This document shows, piece after piece, positions 21,801 through 34,767 of a DNA stretch of 64,000 nucleotides. The stretch comes from Gavia stellata (Eukaryota > Chordata > Aves > Gaviiformes > Gaviidae). Position 1 is the stretch's first letter; the number at the start of each line of letters is the position of its first letter. The stretch is from assembly GCF_030936135.1 (NCBI RefSeq), contig NC_082617.1:1050001-1114000 (forward strand), read 5' to 3'. A program made the position numbers and the translations under genes. The notes beneath the pieces are model-generated. The model was not told the origin of the DNA. It made no database searches and was given only the letters and a program-made list of their open reading frames with translations.

Positions 21801-24800
21801 GCTCATGACGCCGTGGCAGCCTGCCATGGCCAGGAGCAGCCCCGGTACTCCCCCAGCCTGGCTCAAGCCAGTGGGACCTCTTGGGGGGACATAAAGTTCC
21901 CGGGTCCTATGCAAAGCTGAGTCCTGAGACCGGGCGACGGTGGCAAACCTGTGCGGAGACGGAGAGAGGAACCACAATCAGCTGGGACAGTGACATGCAG
22001 GGCCAGCACACAGGTCTCACCTGTGGCGTGGGGCTGTAGGGACACTCTGGGGTCCCAGCTTTCAGTGACAGCAGCAGGAGCTGCTGCCGAGGATGGTGAC
22101 ACTGCTGGCACTGCCTCGGCAGGAGCACATACGTCCCTCCCTCACGAGCTGGTGGCAGTGCAGAGCCGGGTACCTCTCAGTGCACCGGTGTCCTGGGCTG
22201 GCACAGCTGGATGGGGGTCACAGCTGGATGGGGAGGTACACAGTTGGATGGGGAGGCACAGCTGGATGGGGGTGCAGCACACAGCTGCCCTAGCCCTGCT
22301 CTTCACCTTGCTGCGCGTGGCCATGCCCACACCTTTCCCGCACTGCCACGGGGCCCTTACCGGGAGCAGGGCCAGGCCTGGCCGCCCCCAGCCCGGCGAT
22401 GAGTCACGGCAGGAGCCGGCTCCCAGCACCGTCCCACGCTCCCTGAGCCATCCCCGTCAGCCCTCACTCGCCCACGCTGACACCGTGGGCAAAGCGCCCG
22501 CCGTCTGCCCATCTCCGCGCCCTGTGGGACAGCAGCACCGAGAACCTCATAAGAAGGGGCACCCCAGCTTCGGGGGCTTTCCCGAGCATCCCCATCCCTG
22601 CAGCACACCGGGGGCAAGCAGGGCAGCCGCTGCTGTGCCCAGCCACGGCGTGGTGGAGGGTCCCGGCACAGGATGGAGCCACCACAACACGAAGCTTCAG
22701 GGTCACTGCAGCGGCTCTGCTCCCCCAGCAAGGGCGCAGGCATCGAGTGGGATGCCACCCCAAAGCAACAAGTGTGGGATGCCAAGCGGGATGCCACCCC
22801 AAAACAACACGCGCAGGATGTCGAGTGGGTGCCACCCACAACAAATGCCCCTTTGCACGCCCTATTTCACCATTAAACTGCTCACCAGAGGGTGCAACCG
22901 CCACCAACAGCCCCCAGGCTGCACCCAGTCCCCTCCCCACTGCACCCCACGGGGAATCGCATTCATCACCCTCCGGCTGGTGGCACCCAAGAAGGGCAGA
23001 GCTGCCTTTGCTGCAGTGGTTTCTCTTGCGGGCAGGGTTTTCTCAGCAGCTGCAATTAGGGTGGCAATTAGGGTTGGCTGAACCCTGCACCGGGCGCAGC
23101 AGCCTGGGCAAATTTGCTTGGGGCAGGGACCCCCGTGCCTGCAGGAGCTGGGTTTGCTCCCTGGGGACGGTGTGGGGCTTGGCCAGGTGGCTGGGGGAGA
23201 ATTGATGCTTAATGGGAAAATAACTGGGCATTTAAGCACAGAAATCGGGCCCGGCCACCTGCTTCGCCTGCCCTGGGCTCACTCTCAAGGCTGCTTTGTT
23301 TAAAAATCACAAAACAGCCAAAACACGCGGCCGCTCAGGGGCAGGAGGAGGTTTTGGCACTGCGCAGTCCCAGGGGTGGGGATATGCCATGTCCCCGCGG
23401 GACGCTGCGGGACACACCGGAGACCTCTGCCTGTGCCATGGACCTGTAGAACACATCCCCCCAAAACAGGCACTGGTGAAAGCTGTTCACTGGCCGGAGG
23501 AAGCCACCCTGGCACAGGTCACCTGGATGCTTGTGGCCACCCAGCACCGTGAGACCCCGGCGGGTCCCTTGGAGCCACCTCGGGGCAGCGGGGGGGCAGT
23601 GGGGAGGCAGCCCTGAGCCAGTGCCCAGCAACCAGTTAAATAAACACCAGCCTGGAATATATAAAAGGTCGTTATCTCTGTTTGAGGAACGAGCTGTGCT
23701 TGCCCAGCTGTCATGGGCTGGGATTAGGAGTGAGACAGGCAGGCACTGATCTAATTAAGCTCCCCATGTGTAATCAATCGGTGGTTAGTGAGCAGATATC
23801 ACTGTGTGGGCACCCTGCAGTGAGAGGGGTCCTATGGGGGCTTTGCCACTCTCTGAGCCCACCCCAAAGTCCAGCGGCTGCTCCCTGGTCTAGCTGGTGA
23901 GAGTGGGCACCTCTGTGCCGTGCTGGGGACTAAGCACTGTGTGTGCGGGCACCCAGGAGCCATGGGGGCACGTGTGACCCCAACTGCCACCCCCCTGGGG
24001 GACTGGGCTTTGGGCTGGGACAAGCTGCTGGTACTGGAGAACGCAGGGTGGCTCCTTGCAGGCAGAAATGCAGGCAGGAGCTGAGCCCAAGGCCAGTGGG
24101 CAAGCAGGACACCGTGCAGCTGGCACAGAAAGACAAACAGCGGGTAAGCATGAGCTGGAGACACGTGGGAGTGGGAACAGCCCTGTGCACAGGAGGAAAT
24201 GCTGGCGTACAAGCTCTGACGTGTGTGCGCACATGCACACACACCCCCCCCAGGCTGGTTATCCAGGGGGAAAATCTCAGCACGACACCCCCAGCCCCGG
24301 GACAGCCTTGCCGGGCACCTGGGGCGGGTGCCGAGGTGAGCAGAGTATCCGCAACAGGAGTGACCGCTGAACCCCTCCGAATGCCGTAGCATCCGGCAGC
24401 GTCTCACTGTGCCTAGGCAGGGCACAGAGCTGCTGGCAGTCACGGCCCTGGGCGAAGTGGTTTTTCAACACTCGTGCCAAAACATACAGGTGAAAAAAAC
24501 CCCACAATAACACCAGGGAGGATGCCCGGGTGGCCGGGAAGGCAGGAACTGCCCCCACTGCGTCACTGTCGTAGATAGAGAGATAAAAGTTAACGTAAGA
24601 GGATAATTAATTAGTGCTGAGCACTGGTCTGAGTGCTTATGCTCTGTGCCCGACAACACCAACGCCCAGCTTCCCGGCTGACGGGGCCCCAGTGCCAGCG
24701 GCATGAGCTGGCAGAGCCCCTTGGGCATCAGCCGCGGCGGATGAGCGGGCCTGGAGCTCACGCCTGTCCGCCGGGAGAAGCCTGCCACGGGGGTCCGGCC

Positions 24801-27311
24801 CCACACGGCAGCCAAGGGCACAGGGCCACACCAGGTGTGGGGGTATATTGGGGTGCCTGGGGAACAGGGGTGCAGGTCTCAGCTCCCATGTTGAGCCTCC
24901 GCACGCTGGCGCACGGCTGCAGCCGGAGGGATGACTACGGCTGAGGGCACGGCAGGTCGCCGGCAGCGGCAGCAGTCCGGGCCCCGCAGTGGTGCGGTGT
25001 CTGCCAGCTCCACTCCAAGGTCACTCCTCCTCCTCCAGCCAGGTGACGTGGGACCTGCTGTGGGACCTGCCTGCAGCCCGCCTGCCCTCCCAGTGCTTCC
25101 GCTGTGAGCTGGCACCGTCTGGGGCTCTCCTCCTGGCTCTGCAAATTGCTGCTGGCTCCTGGAGCCAGCCCCGGGCAGGCGTGCTGCCCCACGTGCGTGC
25201 AGCCCCCGAGGTCTCGCTTCCCTCAGCCTTCCTGGGGCAGGCACAGATGCTCCTGCCTGCTGCTGGCAGGACACCCGAAAGTCCCAGCCCCCCCCGTGCT
25301 GAGGGACACGGTCCCCAGGGTGAGCCGGGTGGTCACCGCCTCAACTAGGAGCAGCCACCGTAAGACAGCAAAAGCTGGGCTGGATGCTTGGGGTCACCCG
25401 AGCGGGTGCCCCAGCCCTGGCACCGCTCCCGCTGCACACACTGACTGCAGGATGGACACCGTGCTGGCAGTCCTGAGCCATGCCGGCGGTCCTGAGCCCT
25501 GCCGGCCTTCCCGACCTGGCTGCATCCCCCTGACCTGCTGCTTCTTGCACCTGAATGCAGGCGGAGGGGAGCTGGGCTTCAGGCACGGCCGTACCCCCGG
25601 GAGCGATCCCCCCTTCCCGGGCGCAGCCACTGGCACCATGGCCCCGGCCAACGCGGCTCTGCCACCGCTCCAGCAGCCCCCGCGGGAGCCCTGCTGCTGC
25701 CTGCAGCCGCTCACGTCACCGCTGTGCTCCTGCCCCTGAAAATGCAGCAGACGGAGACCCCTCCCGCGCGAGGAGGCAGCAGAGCGGGGCTCTCCGCAAA
25801 CGCTGACCGTGGCAAACCGGGAGCAGGGGGACGCTGGCCACGTCACGCCGCTCCTGGGGATGGAGGACGCGGCACAGCCATGGTCACACAGCCTGGCTCT
25901 CCGCACCACCCCCTCCTGCGGCAGCACCGCCGTGTGCCGGCCCGCCGGAGAGCACTTTGTAGCTGAAAGTGCTTGTTTGCTTTTTGTTTCAGCAGGTTTG
26001 TCCAGGCAAAGGCCACGTGCCATCGGGTCTCCCATCCCCAAGGCCACCCGGAGCTCACGTCCCAGCTTCCAGCTTTTCCGGTTCAGCCAGGCGGGCACTG
26101 AGGTCTGGCCCAGCTGATAAAGCACGCTGGCAGTGATGGTCCCAACATGGCTTATGTCATAGCCAAGGGACAGTGCCAGCAGCCCTGTGCCGCAGGCTGG
26201 GGGACAGGGGTGTCCCTGCAGGGTCCCCCCAGCAGCATCCCCCCTGCCCACGCAGCAAACACCTCGGCTGCACCATGCTCCCACTGAGGGGATGGTCTCG
26301 CCAGCAGCGTCCCCACCCAGGAAAATGCCACCACGGGCAGTCACCTGGCTGAAATGCCACTGCTGGCTGCTTTCAAGCCCCCAGCCCCGGCAGGCGCTGC
26401 GAGAAGAGCTGCCGGCGCTGGAGCCCCGGTGTCCAGGCAGCCCAGCGTGCACCCTGTGCCGGGAAGAGACAGGAGGGAGTGCGGGGCAGGCAGGGGACTG
26501 CGGAGGCAGCAGGGACGGGATGGCAGCCGTCTGCTGCAGCCCTGAGGCCATCACAATGGGCTCCTCGTCCCTCTCCAGGTTCCATGCCAAGGGGGAAAAG
26601 GAGGGCCAGGAGGGGCTGAGCCAGACTTCCCCAGAGGTGGGGAATGCCAAACCCTCGGCAACGCCAAACACTTCACCTCCCCAACCACCAGTGTTACCCC
26701 AGAGACCATCCCCGCTCCAGAGCAGACCCTGTCTACAAGCACCCCAAAATTGCAAGCTGCTCCCGTGATTCGGGGCTGAGGGAAGGGGGAGCACCAGGCA
26801 GCCTCCCTCTGCCAGGCTGAGGGAGCGGGATTTTGTGTCATTGCTACTCAAATCCCTTAACTGGCCAGGAAAATCCCTGTTCCCTGCCCTGGCAACCCGC
26901 CCGGCACACCAGGGGAAGATGAGCTGGATTGATGGGTGCTGTGGGAAGGGGAGATGGCACCTGGATGGATGGAAACGGCTCCAGCAAACCACAGCTCCAG
27001 ACCCCAGTGGGGATTGGGCAGAGCCGGGAGGCGGCAGAGGATGTGAACCCCTCGCCTGCAGCCGGCAAGGGGAGCGCCAAGGTGAGCCGAGCCCCCCCCG
27101 GTCCCCCAGCCCAGCCATCCCTGGGCGCTGCCGGCTCCAGCTCGCTGCCCCCTTCCAGCTGCTCAGGGCAGCTCCGGCCCGCAGAGGCTGTGCCACCTCC
27201 GGGAGGGTGACACGCTGCATCCCCCGCCGTGCCGGGGTCACCCCGCAGTGCCAGGGCTGTCTCCAGCCCCAAGTGCTTTGCCTCAGATATTCAGGAAGAG
27301 AAGAAATAATT

Positions 27312-27342
<31 letters not shown>

Positions 27343-30300
27343 AAACCAGACGCCATATGCTATTTCCCCGGTGCTGCCCGCCCAAACCTGCCGCTGGCTC
27401 TGCATCACCGACCCTGGCTCAGCTGTGTGTGCGCCCACCCGTACTGGGGACCCCAGGCGGTCCCTAATGCCACCGCATGCCAAAAAGCACCTTGCTGTTC
27501 TTCACAGCTTGAACCACCCACTTTCAGTCTTGTTTATCAGGTTTTGCTCAAGCAAATACCAGCGGGCTTTGTACGCGCCCAGAGCCCGCTGGGGCTGGGG
27601 CAGGGCCGGGGTTTTTTTAAATTCCTTTTTCCCTGGCTGGGCTCTGAGGTTTGGCACAGAGCGACAGGCGAAACAGCCGGCGGCCAGGGCCAAGGTGCTG
27701 GGTGCTGCCGCAGGCAGGTTAGCGGGACCAGCCCTGTGCGAGCACAGCACGCTAACCCCGGGTGCGCAGCACAGCAGCTCCACTGGCAAGGGGGACCCCT
27801 CCTCGCATCCCCGCTGTGCTCTGGGACACCCCGATGGGCAGCGCATCACTGTGCCGGCATCAGAGGGGATGGGCAGCCCTGGCACCACCGTCGTGCCCGC
27901 AGCAGGGCGGGCTGTGCCCCACAGTGCAAGGGGGTTTTACAGCTCTGCTCCGAGCACGGACCCACCTGAAGCCCTGAGCAGCCTTGAGGGAAGGGCTCAG
28001 GTCCAGCTCTCTCCTCCTGGCACTGGCTGGGCACTGACCGATCAGCTGGGTAGCACCCGCGGAGTCCGCTCTGCCAGGGTGCCCACCTGCCCGGTGAGCC
28101 GTGGCAGAACAGAGCCATGGCCACCGGCGAGCTCTCCCTGCAGACCCATCACTGCTGCCAGGGAGGTGAGAGACGTGAGCTCACATCCCCAGCCAAGCAC
28201 CCAAGGAGCTGCCAGGCCAAGGGCTGGCATGGCCGCACCGGCACAGCTCAGCCATCTGTGAGCAGCCGCACGCTCCCGTGCGCTCCCACTGCCAGGCTGG
28301 AACTAAAACCCCGGAGCGGCAGCTCCCTGGCGAAGCACCACTGCGCCCACTGGGGCCAGATGCTCTTTGGCAAAGCCAAAGCCCTCCCACACCTCGCTGC
28401 CGTCCCACGCTGCCGGGAAACATTTTGCAGCCTTTCATAAAGATGCACCAGCACGATTTTGCTGATTAAACACCCTCGGGCAGCTCGGAGGTGGCGACAG
28501 CAGCACAGGCGGCTTTGCTCGGGGTGGGCAGTCCGTCTGTTCTGCCCCCACCGTCTGCCCCGCGCCCGGCACCGACCTCGGTGCTCCCACCAGCTGGTCA
28601 CCCTGAAATAGGGGTTTGGGGACATAGCCACTTATTGGCAGGTCCCAGGGGCTACAGGGGCTGACCCTTATGGTTTTCCCATGGCTTGCGAGCGGGGACC
28701 CCCGAGCGGGCAGCCCGTGTCCCAGTGGACATGCAAGGCGAGAGGTAGGCGGAAAAGCAGGGGCCGCATCACCCCACCCTGCCCGCGGCTGCGCCCGCGG
28801 CTGCGCCCGCACTGACTCAGCTGCCACCAGCGATAAGGACCTGCTGGATGTGTCCCGCTGGGGCAGAGAGCCCAGCAAAAGGGGAGGCCCCCTGTGATCC
28901 CAGAAAATGGGGGGCCCCTGGGATGCAAAGCTGCATCCCAGGGGTACTTGTGAATGCAGCATCCCAGGGCTCCTGGAAAAGGGCTGCAGACAGTGCCAAA
29001 ACGGAGATTTTTTTTGGGTTTTATCCCCTGCGGCTCAGAGAAACCCTCTCCTTTTCAGCCAGGAAGCCAAGAATTACGGCCACAGGATGGGTCACATTTC
29101 CGGCAGCTTACCAGGGCCACCCTCTCTCCTGGCTTAGCAGCCGGCTGGAAAATAATCCCTGACAGATGCGAGACGATGAGCTCCCCAAGGCAGAGCTGCT
29201 CCTCCTGCACGCAAGAGCCATGGGCTCCCCAGGAGCGCTCCTCTGCAGACCCCCAGCCGAGCCCAGGCAGCACCCATGGGTGCTACGGGTGTACAGCGAG
29301 AGCAGCGCCTTCCCCACCTTTTGCCCTCCACCTCTATTGCCATCTCCTTTCTATAGGAAGAGAACAGGGGCCAGGAGCCCGGGGGACCCCTGGGCCATGA
29401 TGAGCCAGGGTCCCTGCCAGCATGCCAGATGACATGTCACCTCTTGTGTCACCCGCCTGAAGCGATGGGTCCTCCCCACCAAAGAGCAAGCCTCCCTCCT
29501 GCAAAGGCTTTGTCCCCTGCCATCCGTGCAGGAGAGACCCCAGCAACACGCCACTGGGTGCCCTGGTTAGGGTGGGCAGCTGCCACCCCGCGGTGCTCCG
29601 GGACGGGAAGAGGCAGGGACCGGGACCTGCTCCGGCTGCGTTTCCTTCCTCCAATTCAAAGCGCACTCCAGGCGCTTAACGGCCAGTTTCTTCCCGTTGC
29701 AATTACCATTAGCTCATGAAGCAGCTAATTACAGGCCTGCTGCCGCCATTCAGTGCTCTGGTCACCCCCGCGGCAGCGGCGGTCGGTAAAGCCCAGGCGA
29801 GGCCACAGAGATGGGAGCCCTGGCACCGGCAGCAGTGCTGGGGCCATGCCCCGGGGTTCTGGGGGGCAGCCAGCCTGGGGGAGCCACTGCATCCTTTGGG
29901 GACCAGGCCCAGAGCTCCCCGTGGGGATGAAGCATGAAGGCACCGTGTTTACGGGGTTAGTGCAAGGATGGGACTGATGGCAGCTCCTGTCCCCGGTGCC
30001 CAGGGACCTAGTGCCTTGCACCTGGGGAAAGGACACCCTGTCACCCCTCCTGTCCCTGGCACCCCCATCACCCCATAACCCCTCCCATCCACAACATCCC
30101 CATCACCCCCCTAGTCCCCAGCACCATCCACCTCCCTGTCCCCAGTGCCCCTATCATGCTGTCACCCCCCCTGTCCCCAGCATCCGCATAACCCCTCCTG
30201 TCCCCAGCGCCCCCCCGTAAGCACGCAGCAGAGCTAAGCCGATTACCTCCCTTAATACCCCCCTGGCCCAGAAGAGCCGTTTCAGGCAAACGTCCCGGAC

Positions 30301-33300
30301 TCATCTTCCCCTTTGCGCTGCGGGAAGGGGCCAGCCGCCCCCGGGGAGCCAGGGGTGCCTGGGGAGGGGGGCGGCTCTGCAGGGCCATGGCAGCCCCAGA
30401 GAGCCCCCCCGCAGGCAGCGCAGCCCTGGAGCTATGCCGGGGTCCCACCCCAGACCCTCAAGACCGCTTGTGGACCCCAAACCTGCGCCGGGAGCTGTCA
30501 GGCAAATTGCGGATCCGAAAAGCCTGACCCTGCACAGCGTAACCACAGCATCTCCCAGGCTCCGGGACCACCGTCTCCCCACCCCAAGCTCCAGCTCTCC
30601 CTGCACCGGCACCCACAGGGTGGGCACACACCGGTTTGCGGGTCCCCGGCAAGCTGCAATGAAAGGAGAGGAGGGACTTTCACCACGTTTCTTCCATAAA
30701 CCATAAACTCTTCCTTGATGCTGACCGCATCGGGAACTGGGGTCATGGAAATCGGGGGCCTCTTTCCATTCATTCCCCCTCCCCATGCCTGCGGATGGAG
30801 CCCTGCCCAGGTCCCTGGCACAGGTCCTGACCCACGGAGCCCTGTGGGGTGCTCATGCACCACGTCCCCAGCTCCCCCTAGACCTCCCCTACCCACAAGA
30901 GCTCATTTCTCCCAGTGGGAGCCAACCGAGCGAACGTAACCCCAGAGAACATGGTGGGGGAACGTTATCTCCAAGAATAAAATCGCACGGGAGATTAAAC
31001 TCTGGAGCAACGCGCAGCTCCCGGGGGAGCGGCACCCCAGCTGCCACGCGGGAAACACTTGGTCTGCACCGGCATGGCAGAGGAGAGCCGATGTGCAGCC
31101 GCAGGGGGACTCGAAGGGACGGGGTGGCTGCAGGCGGCTGAGTGGCCCAATTGCCCACCGTTGCCCACCGCTACCAGGGGGACGCAGATGACCTTCTCCG
31201 TGTCTCAAGCAAAAGCTGGGGCTGGAAATATCTGCTTTCCGCAGACCGATCCGCACAATGTCGGGAGGCTCAGAGACCCCCTGCTCACCCGCCGGGCAGA
31301 GCCCTGGGAAGCTCGGCAGGGCAGCCAGTCCCTCGCAAGTGCCACGGGCACAGCGCCGGGCACCGCTGCGATGCTCCCAAGAGGGGCTTGGAGCTGCCCC
31401 AGCTTCGGCATTCAGGATGACGGCCCCTGGGGACAGTCCACCGCACCCCGACCCCGCCGCAGCCCCCGCCCCAGCCCAGTGATTGCAAAGCAGGCAAATT
31501 AAAAGCCAAGAGATGGACAATCCCACCGCAGGCTGAGCCGTGAGGACTTCACAGAGGATGGCTCCTGCCTTGCCGTGCCCAGCTCTGGACCTTGAGAAGT
31601 CCCCGTGCCACCACAGAGCTGGGGCAGCCGCTATCGGCACCAGCATCCGCGCTCCCACCCACATCCCTGAGCGGCGCGAGGAGGAAAGGCAGCGAGGAGC
31701 CGGCAGTTCACATGTGGCCAAATGGGTCACTTGGACTAGAAAGGACCGCTCGGTTTTTTGCTGAACAGCTTCTCTGGGCGTTTCTAATGCAAAGTGCTGG
31801 CTGCGGCAGCGGGGCCGGGGTTTTCAGGGTTATTAAAAGAAGAGGTTCTCGCCCGTCATCCCATTTGGAAAATCTTTTTTTGTTTATAATAATAATAATA
31901 GATTAAATTTGGCAACCAAATTACTCCAGAAGAGTTGAGAAGTCCGACTCTCACTAACGCTCCAGGAAATGCAGCCAGAAAACAGCCAAGGAAGCGTTTC
32001 TGCCCGAAGTTGGGTGCGCTGGATAGAGACATGTGGGGAAAAAACACAACTAAGGAGCACTAACCAAAACTAAACCATCAGCTGCACCACCTCCAAAATC
32101 AGCTGCTGCCCTTCTTCCAGCTCGGATCAGGCCCTCGGCAAGACGCGGATGTCAACCGCGGCATCCCGGGAGATGGCATCTATTGCAGGGGCCTCCGGAT
32201 TGCAGCACTGGCCGATGAAGGTGGGGAGAAGGAGATGCCAGCCCCCATTTGAAGGCGCTTTGCTGAAGCCCCAGAAGCAGGAGGACGTGCGTACGGTGGT
32301 CTGGGACCTTCTCCCCGGCTCTCTCCTCGCCTGGAGCCAGCCTCACCGGCACGCCCCGGAGCGGGAGCTGCCCATGGCCCTGCCACCTCCACCTTGCAGC
32401 TGTCCCCAGAGAAAACTGAGCTCTGCCCCATCGCCCAGGAAGGGAAATGATAAAATGGGAAGAAACAGCCAATGTTTCCCCTGCCCCGCCGCGCTCAGGG
32501 ATGAAGGCTGTGGGGACAGGATAGTGACTCCTTTCCCTGCCCAGCCATCCCAGGGATGCTCCTCCAGGCACTCCAGCCATCCCCAGGAGAAACCAGCCCA
32601 GAGCTCTCTGCCGCCACGTGCCACGCAAACCCGACCTCCTGGCAGTGGGATGCTGCCGTCGGCATTTCCAGGCAGTATGACGATGTGATTGGAAACGGCG
32701 CAAGGAAACCGTCCGCAGCCTTCACTTGGGGGAAAGAGGTTGAGCTGAAAATCCCGACCCTGCTTGTGCCGAGAGCGTGCGATAACCCAGCCACTGGAGC
32801 AGGCTGCTGCCGGCAGCCTCGGCTCCGGCAGCCCCCCGGGGCTGAGAAGGGAGGGGAAGGGAAGGGGAAACTCTGCTACCTCCCCACCACGACAGCCCGC
32901 AGGCACAGCCACCCGGAGCAGCCCCTCGCGGGGTCCCTCCCCGGCAGCACTGCCAGGCCAGCTTATCCCCCCAACCCCCTAAATTCGGAGGCAGTGGAGA
33001 TTATGCCGGATCGCCGGTGGCTGCATCAGAGCCACCCGGACCTCCTTCCTCCCATCGCAGCCTGCGTCACCGGTGCCCCCGGCCAGGCCACCCTGGCCTC
33101 AACACGCGGGAAGAGGGAGAGCGCAGGAGCATCCCCACCTCCGCCTCCAGCCCCCCAGCACGGAAAGACCCGGATGTTTTGAACCGCTGGGAGATTTAAA
33201 AAAACCCTGTACCTTCTCGCCTTCCCATAGAACAGGCAGCAGCACGGCAAGGCCGCACCGTCCCCGGCTCACGGCAGGCTGCCTGCCCAGCGTCCGCCCC

Positions 33301-34767
33301 GCCAGCGAGCCGGAGCAGGGAGAACAATATCGGATCCGCAAACAATGCTGGGAGCAAGGAGGCACTCCCCGGCTCCTGCGGCCAGTGAGGCAGAAAGCAC
33401 CTGCCCGGAGACACGCCGTCCCGCAGGCAGGGACACCGCACCGCCCTGCCAGTGCGGCCAGCCGGCGCGGGCAGAGGCGGGCAGCCCCCAGTTTTCCCTG
33501 CAGGCAGCAACGCTCGGGGCCGGTTGGGGTTTTCGGAGGGGTGGTGTTTATGCCCATGGCAGCCCCGGCAGTGGGTGCAGAGCGAGGGGACACGGCACAC
33601 GGCCAGTGCCAGAACTGCCAGAGGGGGAAATGCACTAACTTAGACCCCGAAACTAAAACCAACCCAAACCCTAAACGCGCAAAACAACCCTTAAGAAAAC
33701 AGAAGGCCAAAGGCAGTGCTGCTGGGAGGGAAACAAAAGCCACGCATTTCTTCTGCCCCGGGAGAGAGGAGAAACGCCTCTGTCACCGATTCAGCCCCGC
33801 GGCACGCCGCTGCTCCCCTCGAGGGAGCGAGGCCGGGTAGGTGAGCCATCGGGGTGCTCGGGCCCTGCGCTCTGCCCGGCCTGACGCAGCCTCCCAGCAG
33901 CTCCCAAAGATGGCTCAGTCACCTCAGCAGCTTTATCTGGGGTTGGTTTGTTTGTTTTAGGGTTTTTGAGTGGGTTTAAATCTTTTTCCCTACGGGTGCT
34001 TCACGGGGCTATAGCGTAGGGCCGCTGCCACAAGTCTAAGCTCTCTCCCCGGTCCAGGATCAGGCCCCATATCCATGGGTGCCTCCTGCCACCCCAGACC
34101 GCTGCCGGGGACCAGCCCTGCGCCGATGTCACCCGTGGCCAGGGCCCCTGCCTGCAGCAGCGGGCAGGAGGGCGATGGCGTGGCGCTGCCTGTCCCTGGG
34201 GAGCACTGCGGGGCCTGGCTGGGAGCCGGGTGGGGTGGGAGAAACCCTGTGGGGCTGCGTGGGGTGGGGAGCCCACGGGCCGTTTCCCACCTTGCTTTCA
34301 GGCCGTGGGGATGGCGTGGACCGCTCTGCCCGGGGGAAGGATGCTGAGCGACCCCTCACCCGCGGCAGCTTCCCGGAGTCCCCCGGCTGCGGGGTGGGGG
34401 AGGGCCCCGCTGCCCCCTCGCAGGGGGGTGGGAGCCCGAGCACCCACGGATGCTGAGCCCTGGCAGGGGGGGGGGGATGGCGGGGTGGGGGGGGGGGGAA
34501 CCGCACCGGGGTCCCCATGGGAAGGGCCACGCGGGTCCCTTGGGAAGTGGCCACGAGCATCCGCGGTCCTCCGCGGGGGAGGGAGGACACGCAGACACGG
34601 GAGGACACGGGGGAGGGACACGGACACGGACACTGACACGGGGTGGGGGAGACACACACGGAGTCGCACTCACCGGCGCGGGCGAGGCGCAGGCGGCAGG
34701 CCCCGAGGGCGGCGAGCAGAAGCAGCAGCGCTCCGCGGCGGGCGGCAGCGCCCCGGGCCGCCACCAT
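9810..34767 (-). CDS. NPDC1: NPDC1, neural proliferation differentiation and control protein 1
   Basis: Single-pass membrane protein of neural tissue, implicated in neuronal differentiation and growth control. Nine coding exons on the minus strand: 34767-34674, 20955-20812, 12519-12412, 12269-12090, 11963-11897, 11431-11347, 11191-11112, 10993-10897 and 9887-9810. All borders are GT/AG, phases agree, and the total is 933 bases, 310 residues (human about 325). Residues 1-31 are a signal peptide with an LLLLLAALG core. Residues 32-80 are the Cys-rich head ([28 protein letters not shown]). Residues 81-115 include [16 protein letters not shown]. Residues 116-175 form a Ser/Thr/Pro-rich stalk. The membrane segment is about 176-196 ([20 protein letters not shown]). 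The cytoplasmic tail has [40 protein letters not shown] and [10 protein letters not shown], all typical of the family. Introns 1 and 2 are unusually long (13.7 and 8.3 kb). Start: only ATG before the signal peptide, inside a CpG island. Confidence 0.96.
10181..10292. repeat. Two-copy tandem repeat in the last NPDC1 intron
   Basis: Two adjacent copies of about 56-60 bases share the core CCAGCCTGGCTGGCAGGAAT followed by GGTTCCTTG(G/C)CCAGACTG. The few differences suggest a fairly recent duplication. Confidence 0.75.
14896..16628. repeat. Large GTGCAC/GCATGC minisatellite with higher-order structure
   Basis: About 1.7 kb of tandem units built from GTGCACGCAGGGTATGCACA, GGGCATGCACAGGGGCATGC and AGGGGTATGCACAGGGCACA pieces. 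Spacing between successive GTGCACGC starts near the left end is 63, 61, 31 and 52 bases, so units are of several lengths. A block of about 310 bases from 15479 recurs nearly unchanged 544 bases later (from 16023), a higher-order duplication. The sequence is alternating purine-pyrimidine and full of 6-base palindromes. It sits in NPDC1 intron 2. Confidence 0.95.
17602..17688. repeat. Near-perfect 87-base palindrome (hairpin)
   Basis: Arms 17602-17644 and 17646-17688 (43 bases each) are reverse complements with one mismatch and a single centre base. Each arm carries CCTTTAAAGGGGCTGCCCAC or its complement. It lies in NPDC1 intron 2 with no flanking duplication noticed. Confidence 0.9.
18040..18262. 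repeat. Minisatellite with GAGGATGCTACCGC-type units
   Basis: About five diverged units with the pattern GGATGCTACC(G/A) ... GTCCCACATCTCCCTGCC ... AAGCTGGG(T)GA, roughly 43-57 bases each, in NPDC1 intron 2. Confidence 0.7.
18875..19200 (-). mobile_element. CR1 LINE fragment, 5'-truncated
   Basis: The plus strand starts CACAGAATCACAAAA followed by AAGGTTGGAAAAGACCTGTA, the reverse complement of a CR1 3' end. On the minus strand, 19157-18921 still reads as the end of CR1 ORF2 ([20 protein letters not shown], then [19 protein letters not shown]). Relatively few changes from avian CR1 suggest moderate age. Confidence 0.9.
21177..21248 (+). mobile_element. CR1 LINE 3'-end fragment
   Basis: GAGAGTTGGCCTCGATGATC followed by CTTATGGGTCCCTTCCAACT and an ATTCTATCATTTTATGA tail is the sense 3' end of a CR1 element. 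Only about 70 bases remain. Confidence 0.85.
22203..22290. repeat. Short tandem array, CAGCTGGATGGGG units
   Basis: Four imperfect copies of (CA)CAGCTGGATGGGGG(T/AGG), 16-22 bases apart, within NPDC1 intron 1. Confidence 0.7.
22740..22845. repeat. Tandem array of GGGATGCCACCCCAAA units
   Basis: Two to three copies of a 44-45 base unit (CGAGTGGGATGCCACCCCAA then AGCAACAAGTGTGGGATGCC) with scattered changes, within NPDC1 intron 1. Confidence 0.7.

Larger units (their letters stand above)
20956..34673 (-). other. NPDC1 intron 1 (13.7 kb)
   Basis: This intron separates the signal-peptide exon from the Cys-rich exon. Contents noted: a short CR1 3' end (21177-21248), a GGATGGGG-type array (22203-22290), a 44-base array (22740-22845), an A-rich tract (27311-27346), a C-rich low-complexity stretch (30040-30215), an ATAATA microsatellite (31884-31901) and several AT-rich islands with TAATTA cores (for example 23745-23800, 24585-24620, 29690-29735). 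A 663-codon open frame at 25394-27385 on the minus strand has no recognisable domain. Confidence 0.85.
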
